Source: Bacillota bacterium
Lineage (GTDB): Bacteria > Bacillota > Clostridia > Acetivibrionales > JAEZXR01
NCBI GenBank assembly: GCA_023419605.1
Contig: JAEZXR010000002.1
Span: forward strand, 1-64,000
DNA: 64,000 bases
Reading direction: 5' to 3'
Part shown: positions 44,287-52,296 of the stretch, piece after piece
Layout: the number at the start of each line of letters is the position of its first letter
How positions within the stretch are numbered: the first letter of the stretch is position 1
Translations under genes and position numbers: made by a program
The notes under the pieces: generated by a model
The model's input: the letters and a program-made list of their open reading frames with translations, nothing else
Databases searched by the model: none
What the model was told of the DNA's origin: nothing

Positions 44287-45190
44287 CATATGACCAGTTT
44301 AGAGGTAATATCAGATGTAAAATATAGTGAATTTTTATAAAATTTAAAAATAATGGAGGAAAAATTAATTTGCTGTCGAATAAGTCTTTAAAGCAACATT
44401 TTAAGTATAGTGTTACATTGGACTACATAAGTTTCTAAAATTAGAATATTATTGCTAGTTATTCTTTTTACCACATATATTTTGTTTTAACCCATTCGAG
44501 TTAAAAAATAGAAAAGAATGAATCGATTGCTTAGAAATCCTCTTTTACTAGATCCTGAATCCCCTTTTGCATCTGCGCTGTGCGCTTCCTGAGTATAATG
44601 CATACATTTGAGAAACTGGTAGTTTTACTTTGCCAAAGACATCAAGATTTTCTGCCTGTGAAAATTAATATATTCAGATAATTTTTATAACGGATAGTGA
44701 GAGTATTTTGAACTCCTTGCGATAAAATACATCTCTTTTTATCGAGCGCAAAAAGCAGGAAATGTAATAGAAACGTAAATCATTGGCCTTCATAATGCGG
44801 TATAGTTATAGTTGCAGCGGCGGTATAAGGTGGCGGGTATTGACAATGCCATTGAATTTGAAGCCGCTTTTAAGCAGGTTCAGGAGCTGGTTTTCAAAGG
44901 AGACAAAAGTAATGGCTGAATACATCCGTCATCCTATTACTGTAATAGCGGTACGAAAACAGGGATAAAGACAGAAGATGAGTTTGCAAAAACGATGATG
45001 AGATTTTGGTTGGGAAAGTAAAAACAGCTCTTATGAACCGGAAGGTGAAGGAGACCTTCGTGAATTACGGTAGGGCAGGGGAAGATTTGTTTTACGGTAA
45101 CAGAGGCAGGAAAGCACAAATACTCGATTCATGGCATTAATAATCAACCGGGCTGGATTTCCGAAAGCAGTAAAGGTGTTTTTGCCTTGA
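44287..45190. other. long gap with decayed coding fragments
   Basis: The right inverted repeat lies at 44395-44419. From about 44810 to 45185 the plus strand has short protein-like runs in different frames, e.g. VAGIDNAIEFEAAFKQVQEL and KVKTALMNRKVKETFVNYG, broken by stops. They look like remains of one or two genes; I cannot name them. Between 44420 and 44800 I see nothing. Confidence 0.4.
44395..44419 (+). repeat. right copy of the 25-bp inverted repeat
   Basis: See the left copy; one mismatch (T/G) at base 16. The segment between the copies is 808 bp and contains the whole recombinase gene. Confidence 0.8.
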
Positions 45191-45193
45191 AGT

Positions 45194-45646
45194 TTACCTT
45201 TCCTCCTCGCTCTTGTGACTGGAGAGATTCGTATAGATTCGGTGCAGATAACTTTCAAAAATATCTTTTTCCCGCTCTGTAAAGTCCTTGTAGATGATTT
45301 CACTCATCTCATGGATTGCCCGCTCATAACTTGCTTTTAATGAAGTATCCTTATCCGTGACCTCGATGAGTATCTTGCGCCGGTCTTCCCTGGAAGGTAC
45401 GCGACGGATATGCCCGGATGCTTCCAGGCGGTCCAACATACTGGTCAGGGTCGATTTTTCCAGGGAAGTCATACGGGATACTTCCTGTATTGAGATCCCG
45501 TCATGCTGCCAAAGAAAAAACAGGATTCTTCCTTGCGCCGGATTGATCTCTTCTACTTTCCACGCTTTTAACTTTTTTGCAAACAACCGGCCTGATAATT
45601 GATGTATTTTTGATATTAAAAAGCCGCCCTGGCGTATTTTATCCAT
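45194..45646 (-). CDS. MarR-family transcriptional regulator
   Basis: The 150-residue protein has the MarR winged helix: NPAQGRILFFLWQHDGISIQEVSRMTSLEKSTLTSMLDRLEASGHIRRVPSREDRRKILIEVT. Members are dimers that release DNA when they bind phenolic or other ligands. I use ATG 45646, 7 bases after GGAGG; the TTG 12 bases upstream lies in that site. No target gene is next to it; the neighbouring gap holds only gene fragments. Confidence 0.9.
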   Translation of the reverse strand: MDKIRQGGFLISKIHQLSGRLFAKKLKAWKVEEINPAQGRILFFLWQHDGISIQEVSRMTSLEKSTLTSMLDRLEASGHIRRVPSREDRRKILIEVTDKDTSLKASYERAIHEMSEIIYKDFTEREKDIFESYLHRIYTNLSSHKSEEER

Positions 45647-45811
45647 GATATCCTCCAAATGAAATATAATTCATGCAATGCCGCACTATAAAGTATAGCT
45701 TTATACATACCTACTGTCAATGAACACTCCAAAGAAGGGAGTGTAGAGGAGGGCAATTGCATTACTATTAGGATATGAACAATTTGATTTTTAAAATTTG
45801 AAAATAATTCC

Positions 45812-45863
45812 TTGACATTTAAAGACTACAGTTGTAGTATAATAATTGAGACTACAATTGTAG
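45812..45863 (+). promoter_or_regulatory. BlaI-type promoter and two operators
   Basis: TTGACA at 45812-45817 with TATAAT at 45838-45843 (20-bp spacing; TAGTAT at 45835-45840 would give 17). Palindromes ACTACAGTTGTAGT (45825-45838) and ACTACAATTGTAG (45851-45863) are typical TACA-N2-TGTA BlaI/MecI sites covering the promoter. Confidence 0.85.
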
Positions 45864-45872
45864 GAAGGGGAT

Positions 45873-46253
45873 ATGAAGTTGAAAGAGCTTCCAAAGATAT
45901 CGGATGCGGAATGGCAGGTTATGAAGGTTTTATGGAATGAATCACCCTTGACAGCCAGTGAAATTATTACCGCTTTAAAACCTGGGGCGGATTGGAGCCC
46001 GAAAACCATCCATACATTAATCAGCCGGTTGGTTAAGAAAGAGGCGCTGGAGGTAAAAAAGAATTGTTCCTTTTATTTATATTCTCCGCTGGTTTCTGAA
46101 GAGGAATGCAAAAAGGAAGAAGGGAAGTCCTTTTTGCAAAAGGTTTATAATGGGTCTGTTCATTTGATGGTCAGCAACTTTTTAAAGCAGGAGGCCCTTA
46201 CCTCCGAAGAGATTGAGGCTTTGCAGCGCATATTGGATGCCAAGAAAAAATAA
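45873..46253 (+). CDS. BlaI/MecI/CopY-family repressor
   Basis: The 126-residue protein has the penicillinase-repressor winged helix: KISDAEWQVMKVLWNESPLTASEIITALKP and WSPKTIHTLISRLVKKEALEV. Family repressors are cleaved when the partner BlaR1-type protease is activated. It sits behind two operators and 18 bases upstream of the BlaR1-like gene, so it should repress both. The start has GGAAGGGG upstream. Confidence 0.93.
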   Translation: MKLKELPKISDAEWQVMKVLWNESPLTASEIITALKPGADWSPKTIHTLISRLVKKEALEVKKNCSFYLYSPLVSEEECKKEEGKSFLQKVYNGSVHLMVSNFLKQEALTSEEIEALQRILDAKKK

Positions 46254-46271
46254 AGAGGAAGAAGGTGAAGC

Positions 46272-48224
46272 ATGAGCTTACAGGAAGTATTTAAAGTGAT
46301 ACTTTCCTTGTCCTTAATGGGAAGTATCGTTACAGCAGCTATATTTTTACTGAAAAGATTATTCGGGAAAAGGCTGAGCCCTGGATGGCACTATTACATA
46401 TGGATGTTGCTTGTGCTCCGGTTAATCCTACCTTATACTCCGCAAATCCCTTTGCCGGGGATCAACTTTTCCGGCTATATGCCGATACATGACTTTTCCC
46501 CGTATAAACCTGAAATAAAAGCGGAGGGTGATACCCTGCGGCCTCCGAAACAGGGAAATGGTACATCGGGGACCAAGGTCACAGATAACGTGCCGGACCG
46601 TACTGAAGCTTCAGGAGATGAAAATACGGGACGGACAGTGCCGCAAGAGAAGCCCCGCGGTTTGAATTATGGGGTTGTAAGTATAGTATGGCTGGCGGGT
46701 GTGCTGGTGCTGCTGGTGTATTTTTTGAGTATTCATTTATGGCTTCGAAGGACTCTCCATCGACAAATCCAGTGCGGTGATGAAGACATTAACCGGGTTC
46801 TGGAGGAATGCAGGCAGAGAACTGGGGTTGGCACCCCCGTCTCCATTGTATATGATACCTGTGAAAGGACGCCGTTTCTCTTCGGTTTACTTCGCCCCAA
46901 ACTTTTGTTGTCTTCCAAAGTGGCAGAGAAACTGACACAGGAGGAAATCCGGTATGTGTTTTTACATGAATTGGTTCATCTAAAGCGGAAGGATGTTTGG
47001 GTGAACTGGATATCTATTCTTGTACAATCTTTACATTGGTTTAACCCGTTGATCTGGTATGCCTTTTATAAAATGCGCCAGGACTGTGAAGTTTCCTGTG
47101 ACGCCCAGGTGCTGCGCCATATCCATCCGAAGGAGCACGTTCGCTATGGACAGACGCTTATCAACCTGGTAAAAGTATTTTCCGTATCGGGTTCCATACC
47201 GGGTACAACAGGCATTACAGACAGATCACAAACAAAAAGGAGGATTATCATGATTTCCATGCCAATAAAAAAGTCAATTCGACGTTCAATAGGAGCCGCA
47301 ACGCTTACCGTTACAATCGCTGCATTGAGTCTGCTGGTAGGATGTTCCGAAAAAGTGACTCCCAAGCAGGATCGCCCGGTACTTTCCCAGCCGGCGCAAA
47401 ACACTCCGGCAGCGACTTCGCAGGATAAGCAAAAAAATATAATGGATGAGTTTAAAGCGATGGTTGCTAAAAATGCAACCTTACCTGAAATCGTCAATTT
47501 TGCGGGTAAAAATATTTCATCCGTTTCCAATGAAAATGCATCCGCTATGGTTGTTCAACTGGAAGAGCTGCAGAAGAAGTACCTTCCGAAGTTAGAGGAA
47601 AAATACTCAACGGAGGACATCCAAAAGAAAATAAACGCAGTATACAAACCCGGCTTTGATATCAGCAAGCTGGAGGGGATACAGGACAAGGAACTAAAAG
47701 ACCTTTTGGTAGAAACCAGGGATAGCGGATATAAGATTGAAACAGCGGAAGGGATGTATTTTCCCATCGTGCACTACGAACTGTATAAAGCATACAGTGG
47801 AAATGTAACGCCGGATCTCCGGGAATACATCAGCATTATGGCCGTTGAATCCAACAAGGTTCCGCTAAAGGATGCGGGGCTCGTCATCCGTTGGGAAGAA
47901 GTACTGAATCGTGCCTTCAGCCAGGAAAAATTCCTGAACACGTATAAGAACTCTGTCAAGGCGAACGACATAAAATCACTGCTGAACCAGTACATGTCCC
48001 ATATATTCTATGGAACAAACAATACGCCGCTTTTCAGCTATGAGACAAAGGAGATGGCTCCCGAAGCAAAAGCTGCTTATGAAAAAGGCGTGATAAATAA
48101 CAAGGATACTGCATTGGCGAAAGCTTTGAATGGATTTATGGAACAGGTGAAAAAGAGCAATTATAAATTGACCGATGCTGTTGATAAGTTCAGAAAAGAC
48201 ACTATTGCGGCTACGCAGTTTTAA
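46272..48224 (+). CDS. BlaR1/MecR1-like M56 membrane metalloprotease with a non-penicillin-binding sensor
   Basis: The 650-residue protein has the BlaR1-type membrane part (helices near 8-25, 38-52, 138-158, and one after the protease) and a zinc protease motif FLHELVHLKRKD (H232, E233, H236) with NPLIWYAFYKMRQDCEVSCDAQVL downstream. After the helix SIGAATLTVTIAALSLLVGC (about 338-358) the extracellular tail of about 290 residues is not a penicillin-binding domain; it is helical and has no SxxK/KTG motifs. So the inducer is unknown. A strong internal ribosome site precedes an in-frame ATG at 47250. A terminator follows. Confidence 0.88.
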   Translation: MSLQEVFKVILSLSLMGSIVTAAIFLLKRLFGKRLSPGWHYYIWMLLVLRLILPYTPQIPLPGINFSGYMPIHDFSPYKPEIKAEGDTLRPPKQGNGTSGTKVTDNVPDRTEASGDENTGRTVPQEKPRGLNYGVVSIVWLAGVLVLLVYFLSIHLWLRRTLHRQIQCGDEDINRVLEECRQRTGVGTPVSIVYDTCERTPFLFGLLRPKLLLSSKVAEKLTQEEIRYVFLHELVHLKRKDVWVNWISILVQSLHWFNPLIWYAFYKMRQDCEVSCDAQVLRHIHPKEHVRYGQTLINLVKVFSVSGSIPGTTGITDRSQTKRRIIMISMPIKKSIRRSIGAATLTVTIAALSLLVGCSEKVTPKQDRPVLSQPAQNTPAATSQDKQKNIMDEFKAMVAKNATLPEIVNFAGKNISSVSNENASAMVVQLEELQKKYLPKLEEKYSTEDIQKKINAVYKPGFDISKLEGIQDKELKDLLVETRDSGYKIETAEGMYFPIVHYELYKAYSGNVTPDLREYISIMAVESNKVPLKDAGLVIRWEEVLNRAFSQEKFLNTYKNSVKANDIKSLLNQYMSHIFYGTNNTPLFSYETKEMAPEAKAAYEKGVINNKDTALAKALNGFMEQVKKSNYKLTDAVDKFRKDTIAATQF

Positions 48225-48253
48225 AGAGAGCAGAGATTAAATATGTAACCCAT

Positions 48254-48296
48254 GTGCCCCCAGGAAAGACGCGATCTCCCCTGGGGGCATTTTTTC
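48254..48296 (+). terminator. intrinsic terminator of the BlaI-BlaR1-like operon
   Basis: GTGCCCCCAGG pairs with CCTGGGGGCA(T) around a 14-base loop and is followed by six T. Confidence 0.9.
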
Positions 48297-48431
48297 ATCA
48301 TTTGATCCGGAAAGTGCAAGGGTAAACGAAACGGCGATACAACATCTGGTCTATCAATTTCGACCTTATATTTTTAAAGAATAAATGATATAATTTGGGA
48401 TAAGTTTATCTTAATAATGCAGGAGGTCAAA

Positions 48432-48959
48432 ATGACTACATTGATTGATACGGAAATTGAAGGATTCAGACTTCGTTTCGCGGAAGAAGAGGATGTTCCG
48501 GTGATTCTCGGACTTATTAAGGAATTGGCAGAATATGAGAACCTCTCCCATGAGGTAGTGGCAACAGAGGAAATACTACACCAATCCTTGTTTAAACGCA
48601 GCGTGGCAGAGGTCGTTATCGGTGAATACAATGGCAATCCGGTTGGGATGGCTCTTTTCTTTTATAATTTTTCTACCTTTCTGGGAAAACCGGGTATTTA
48701 TCTGGAGGATTTGTACATAAAGCCGGAAATGAGGGGAAGGGGAATGGGCAAAGTAATGCTGTCCTTCCTGGCGAAGCTTGCTGTAGAAAGAGACTGCGGG
48801 AGACTGGAGTGGTCTTGCCTGGATTGGAATAAACCTTCCATCCGGTTCTATAAGCAGATGGGTGCCGTTCCTATGGAGGAGTGGACCGTCTATCGCCTTA
48901 CAGGGACATCGCTGGCAGAGGCAGCAAAAAAATTTAACGGACCGTCTGAAAACTCATAG
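48432..48959 (+). CDS. GNAT acetyltransferase of the diamine/thialysine type
   Basis: The 175-residue protein resembles spermidine/thialysine N-acetyltransferases (SSAT2-like): FRLRFAEEEDVPVILGLIKELAEYE, ALFFYNFSTFLGKPGIYLEDLYIKPEMRGRGMGKVML with acetyl-CoA loop RGRGMG, and LEWSCLDWNKPSIRFYKQMGA. It likely acetylates a small amine. I use ATG 48432 with CAGGAGG upstream. It ends 9 bases before the sulfoxide reductase gene, so both are in one operon. Confidence 0.9.
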   Translation: MTTLIDTEIEGFRLRFAEEEDVPVILGLIKELAEYENLSHEVVATEEILHQSLFKRSVAEVVIGEYNGNPVGMALFFYNFSTFLGKPGIYLEDLYIKPEMRGRGMGKVMLSFLAKLAVERDCGRLEWSCLDWNKPSIRFYKQMGAVPMEEWTVYRLTGTSLAEAAKKFNGPSENS

Positions 48960-48968
48960 GAGGTATCT

Positions 48969-49466
48969 ATGTTTCACATTAGCACTGCACAAACGGAAAA
49001 CAAAAAAACTTTTTACGAACAGCTGAATCAATACCTGGCAGGTCTTATAGAGGGTGAGCCGGATTGGCTGGCCAATATATCCAATGCCGCGGCCCTTCTA
49101 TATACCCTGATGCCCACTATCAACTGGGCCGGATTCTATCTTTACAAAGGAGAAGAGTTGGTTCTCGGGCCTTTTCAAGGGAAGCCGGCCTGTATCCGTA
49201 TTTCCTTGAGCCGGGGCGTGTGCGGTGCTGCCGCCAGAGAAAGAAAGGTACAGCGGGTGGGGGATGTTCATGCATTTCCCGGGCATATTGCCTGTGATGA
49301 GGCTTCTCAATCCGAAATCGTATTACCGATCCTCAGCGGGGACAGGCTCATCGGTGTACTGGATATTGACAGCCCGGTCCAAGGAAGGTTCGATGAAGAA
49401 GACCAGGCGGGGCTGGAGGCATTTGTAAATATTTTAAACCAACAGATTCACTGGCCGGAATTTTAA
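48969..49466 (+). CDS. msrC: free methionine-(R)-sulfoxide reductase (GAF type)
   Basis: The 165-residue GAF-domain enzyme reduces free methionine-R-sulfoxide. The three conserved cysteines are C75 (GKPACIRI), C85 (GVCGAAA) and C109 (HIACDEASQSEIVLPI), with the same spacing as the yeast enzyme. LPTINWAGFYL-like (LMPTINWAGFYLYK) and GVLDIDSP complete the signature. It lies directly downstream of the acetyltransferase with AGGAGG overlapping the upstream stop codon region. Confidence 0.92.
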   Translation: MFHISTAQTENKKTFYEQLNQYLAGLIEGEPDWLANISNAAALLYTLMPTINWAGFYLYKGEELVLGPFQGKPACIRISLSRGVCGAAARERKVQRVGDVHAFPGHIACDEASQSEIVLPILSGDRLIGVLDIDSPVQGRFDEEDQAGLEAFVNILNQQIHWPEF

Positions 49467-49533
49467 CTTTTTCATGGGATGAGTACGGGAGCCTGTACTA
49501 CATGATTGGAAAATTATTGGCGCCCCCATAAAT

Positions 49534-49549
49534 TGTGACCCGGGTCACA
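49534..49549. promoter_or_regulatory. perfect CRP/FNR-type palindrome upstream of ferredoxin
   Basis: TGTGACCCGGGTCACA is a perfect 16-bp palindrome of the TGTGA-N6-TCACA class, 48 bases before the ferredoxin start. The regulator is not in the window. Confidence 0.6.
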
Positions 49550-49596
49550 TATTTTTTACGTTCCTGCTGATACAATGGTAGCGGGAGGGGAGAGAT

Positions 49597-49785
49597 ATGA
49601 AGGCTTTTGTTGATAAAGACACCTGTATCGGCTGTGGCCTCTGCGAAGGAATTTGCCCCAAGGTTTTCAGAATGGAGGACGACGGAACGGCTTCCGCCAT
49701 TGAAAACGAGTTGGAGGATACCTTGATCGAATGCGCCAGGGAAGCAGAAGCACAATGTCCTGTGAGTGCTATTACGGTTGAATAA
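49597..49785 (+). CDS. ferredoxin with one [4Fe-4S] cluster
   Basis: The 62-residue acidic protein has the cluster ligands CIGCGLCEGICP (C10, C13, C16; C20 of the CP motif) and a distal AQCPVSAI. The Cys54-Pro pattern with C10, C13 and C16 fits single-cluster ferredoxins of the Thermotoga/Bacillus Fer type. It carries electrons in the cytoplasm. The start has GGGAGGGGAG upstream, and a CRP/FNR-type palindrome precedes it, so expression may respond to redox state or gases. Confidence 0.93.
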   Translation: MKAFVDKDTCIGCGLCEGICPKVFRMEDDGTASAIENELEDTLIECAREAEAQCPVSAITVE

Positions 49786-49802
49786 TGCAGGTCACACAAA
49801 GC

Positions 49803-49837
49803 GAAGACTGGAGGGATTAAGACCCTTCAGTCTTTTG
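49803..49837 (+). terminator. intrinsic terminator after ferredoxin
   Basis: GAAGACTGGAGGG pairs with CCCTTCAGTCTTT around a 7-base loop, followed by a short T run. Confidence 0.75.
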
Positions 49838-49923
49838 TTATGCAAAATTATTTTTTATGGGATTGGGTAACCTAAAGGATATGGTTTGAATGTAAAATTA
49901 AAGGTCAGGTGAAATATAATTGG

Positions 49924-49975
49924 AGTATAAGGCATAAAACTTGACATGCTGCTGTCAAGTTTTATGCCTTATACT
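49924..49975. promoter_or_regulatory. 23-bp perfect inverted repeat in front of the WYL regulator
   Basis: Both arms (49924-49946 and 49953-49975) match without a mismatch and have a 6-base centre TGCTGC. The inner part, TTGACATGCTGCTGTCAA (49941-49958), resembles an operator; the complete repeat would form a very stable RNA hairpin 18 bases before the start codon. Confidence 0.75.
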
Positions 49976-49992
49976 ATTCAAGAGGTGATTGT

Positions 49993-50904
49993 ATGCAGAT
50001 AAACAGGCTATTTGAAATTGTTTATATGTTGCTCGATGGGAAAGTAACAACCGCCAAAGAGCTAGCGGAACATTTTGAGGTATCCGTAAGAACTATCTAC
50101 CGGGATATTGATACGCTGTCTTCGGCAGGCATACCCATTTATGCAACGCAGGGGAAAGGCGGCGGAATAACGCTGCTGGATGAATATATTCTCAATAAAT
50201 CAGTGCTTTCGGAAAGGGAGCAAAACGAAATATTGTTTGCCTTGCAAAGCTTAACAGTAGCTCAAAATCCGGAAACAGACAAAGTACTTTCAAAATTAAG
50301 CAGCTTGTTCAACAAAAACAAAATCAATTGGATTGAGGTAGACTTCTCTCCTTGGGGCAGCAGTGAAAATCATAAATGTCAATTTAATGCCTTGAAAAAC
50401 GCCATTATCAACCGTCAGGTAATCGAATTTGAATATTTTAACACCTCGGGCGAAAAAAGCAGCCGGAAGGTTGAACCGGTAAAGCTCATCTTCAAAGTGA
50501 ATGCTTGGTATCTCCAAGGGTTCTGCTTATCCCAAAAAGCCTATAGAACCTTTAAAATTTCCCGTATGTCGGATGTCCGGATAACGCCGGAGACTTTTAT
50601 AGAGAAACCTCCGGAAGAAATGCCTGAAGAGACTCAAAAGCAGAAAACCGGCAATTGGATCGAGCTGCAATTGAAGGTTTCTCCCGAGGGAGCCTATAGG
50701 GTATTTGATGAGTTCGATGAAAAAGAAATTGTAAAAAACCGGGATGGCTCTTTTACTATTGCCACTGCTTTGCCGGAAAGTGAGTGGCTGTTTAATTATG
50801 TTCTTTCTTTTGGCACTACTGCTGAAGTAATATCGCCTCCAATCATACGGAAAATACTTCAAAATAAGCTGGAGGAGATAACGAAAAAATACAAAAATAA
50901 ATAA
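49993..50904 (+). CDS. YafY-type transcriptional regulator (HTH plus WYL domain)
   Basis: The 303-residue protein has a DeoR-like helix-turn-helix (RLFEIVYMLLDGKVTTAKELAEHFEVSVRTIYRDIDTLSSAGIPIYATQGKGGGI), a middle linker, and a WYL domain (IEFEYFNTSGEKSSRKVEPVKLIFKVNAWYLQGFCLSQKAYRTFKISRM) with a C-terminal extension. Such proteins are one-component regulators. A large palindrome just upstream and a related one before the SDR gene (50913-50928) suggest self-regulation and control of that gene. The start has AAGAGGTGA upstream. Confidence 0.93.
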   Translation: MQINRLFEIVYMLLDGKVTTAKELAEHFEVSVRTIYRDIDTLSSAGIPIYATQGKGGGITLLDEYILNKSVLSEREQNEILFALQSLTVAQNPETDKVLSKLSSLFNKNKINWIEVDFSPWGSSENHKCQFNALKNAIINRQVIEFEYFNTSGEKSSRKVEPVKLIFKVNAWYLQGFCLSQKAYRTFKISRMSDVRITPETFIEKPPEEMPEETQKQKTGNWIELQLKVSPEGAYRVFDEFDEKEIVKNRDGSFTIATALPESEWLFNYVLSFGTTAEVISPPIIRKILQNKLEEITKKYKNK

Positions 50905-50912
50905 TGATAACT

Positions 50913-50928
50913 TGACACGGCGTCGTCA
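50913..50928. promoter_or_regulatory. candidate WYL-regulator operator before the SDR gene
   Basis: TGACACGGCGTCGTCA follows the same TGAC...GTCA frame as the palindrome in front of the regulator. A TATAAT sits at 50941-50946, but the distance from TTGACA (50912) is too long for a normal promoter. Confidence 0.45.
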
Positions 50929-50993
50929 GGTTATGGCAGATATAATAAAAAAGTAACGCATAACCATAAAAATGAAAACAGGAGGATATGATA

Positions 50994-51794
50994 ATGGCAA
51001 TAGTAAAGGATAGCCCCTATAGCGGTAAGGAACTGGAAGGTAAACGGATTCTCGTTACAGGGGGGACGAAGGGGATTGGCGAAGCAATCGTTCAACGGCT
51101 TACCGGCGCCGGAGCGACAGTTATCACTACCGCACGAGCAGTTCCGGATGGACTCCAGGCTTCGGAATTGTATATTCAGGCAGACGTCAGTACACCGGAG
51201 GGTACGGAAAAAATTATTAAAGAGGTGCTTGAGGGCTTTGGCGGTGTCGATATCCTGATTCACAATGTTGGGGGTTCATCCACTCCTGCCGGCGGAGTTC
51301 TTGCACAAAGTGACGAGGGATGGCAGCAAACCTTCGATACCAATTTGTTTTCTGCCGTGCGATTGGACCGGGGACTATTACCCTCAATGATCAAACAGGG
51401 CTCCGGTGCTATTATCCATATTACGTCTATTCAACGGCGGCTTCCTGGAAATATGACCATGGCATATTCGGCAGCCAAGGCAGCATTAACAAACTATAGT
51501 AAAGGATTGGCAACGGAGGTTGCGCCGCATGGAGTACGCGTCAACACCGTTGCACCCGGATTTACCGAGACGAAAGCGGCAGAGAGGCTTATCGAACGGA
51601 TGGCAAAGAACTCCGGTACTGATTATGCCGGTGCACGGCAGGAGCTGATGGAGGCTCTCGGAGGTATCCCCCTCGGCCGACCCGGCCGCCCGGAAGAAGT
51701 GGCAGAGCTTGTTGCCTTCCTGGTATCCGACCGGGCCTCCTATATCACCGGCAGCGAGCATATTATCGACGGCGGAATCATTCGTACAATCTAA
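50994..51794 (+). CDS. short-chain dehydrogenase/reductase (SDR)
   Basis: The 266-residue oxidoreductase has the classic SDR marks: RILVTGGTKGIGEAIVQRL (nucleotide loop TGxxxGxG), IQADVSTPEG, LIHNVGGSS (NNAG-like), catalytic Ser/Tyr/Lys in HITSIQRRLPGN...MAYSAAKAAL (YSAAK), and VNTVAPGFTETK. It acts on an unidentified carbonyl or alcohol. I use ATG 50994, 8 bases from GGAGG. It is followed by SnoaL-like and Dabb genes, typical of a small catabolic or detox cluster under the WYL regulator. Confidence 0.9.
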   Translation: MAIVKDSPYSGKELEGKRILVTGGTKGIGEAIVQRLTGAGATVITTARAVPDGLQASELYIQADVSTPEGTEKIIKEVLEGFGGVDILIHNVGGSSTPAGGVLAQSDEGWQQTFDTNLFSAVRLDRGLLPSMIKQGSGAIIHITSIQRRLPGNMTMAYSAAKAALTNYSKGLATEVAPHGVRVNTVAPGFTETKAAERLIERMAKNSGTDYAGARQELMEALGGIPLGRPGRPEEVAELVAFLVSDRASYITGSEHIIDGGIIRTI

Positions 51795-51861
51795 TGGAGC
51801 AACAACGGACTTCGATAAATTCTAAATCAACATGATTATGAAACTTAGGAGGTGAGAGTGT

Positions 51862-52188
51862 ATGCTTACAAAACTGCCACAGTCTATTGAAGCTTACTTC
51901 CATGCAGCCAATGCTCATGACAGCCGGTTGCTTGTGGACTGCTTTACGGAAGATGCCATTGTACATGATGAAGGGAAGGAATACTGCGGTATTGCTGCTA
52001 TTAGAGAATGGAACGAAACCACGGGTAAAAAATATGATTTAACTCTGGAAGTCCTCTCCGCTGTCGAGGAAAATGGAGAGACCGTTGTTACTGCCCTGGC
52101 TTCCGGGAACTTTGAGGGGAGTCCGACTTCTATTGATTTTCATTTTAACGTTAAAAACCGAAAGATTACTGCACTGCGCTGCAATTAG
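51862..52188 (+). CDS. SnoaL/NTF2-like small protein
   Basis: The 108-residue protein has the NTF2-like cone fold pattern: IEAYFHAANAHDSRLLVDCFTEDAIVHDEGKEYCGIAAIREW and a beta-rich C-terminal half (TVVTALASGNFEGSPTSIDFHFNVKNRKITALRC). It matches the short SnoaL-like group. Enzyme or binding role unknown. The start has AGGAGGTGAG. It lies 67 bases after the SDR gene, likely in the same operon. Confidence 0.85.
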   Translation: MLTKLPQSIEAYFHAANAHDSRLLVDCFTEDAIVHDEGKEYCGIAAIREWNETTGKKYDLTLEVLSAVEENGETVVTALASGNFEGSPTSIDFHFNVKNRKITALRCN

Positions 52189-52296
52189 CCAGGTGAGGCT
52201 GGGTGACAGAGTTCCATTTAAAATGACCTGGCAATAGGATTGTCCTAAAAGCAGGAATCAGTGCATGTAATAATAAAAATAACCGGAGGGTAGGAA

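Noticed and set aside
44783..44968. 61-codon frame as a real gene
   Set aside because: Other frames in the same stretch look more protein-like, no ribosome site is present, and all frames are broken.
46272..48224. Beta-lactam sensing by the BlaR1-like protein
   Set aside because: The outer domain lacks SxxK, SxN and KTG motifs, so penicillin binding cannot be claimed.
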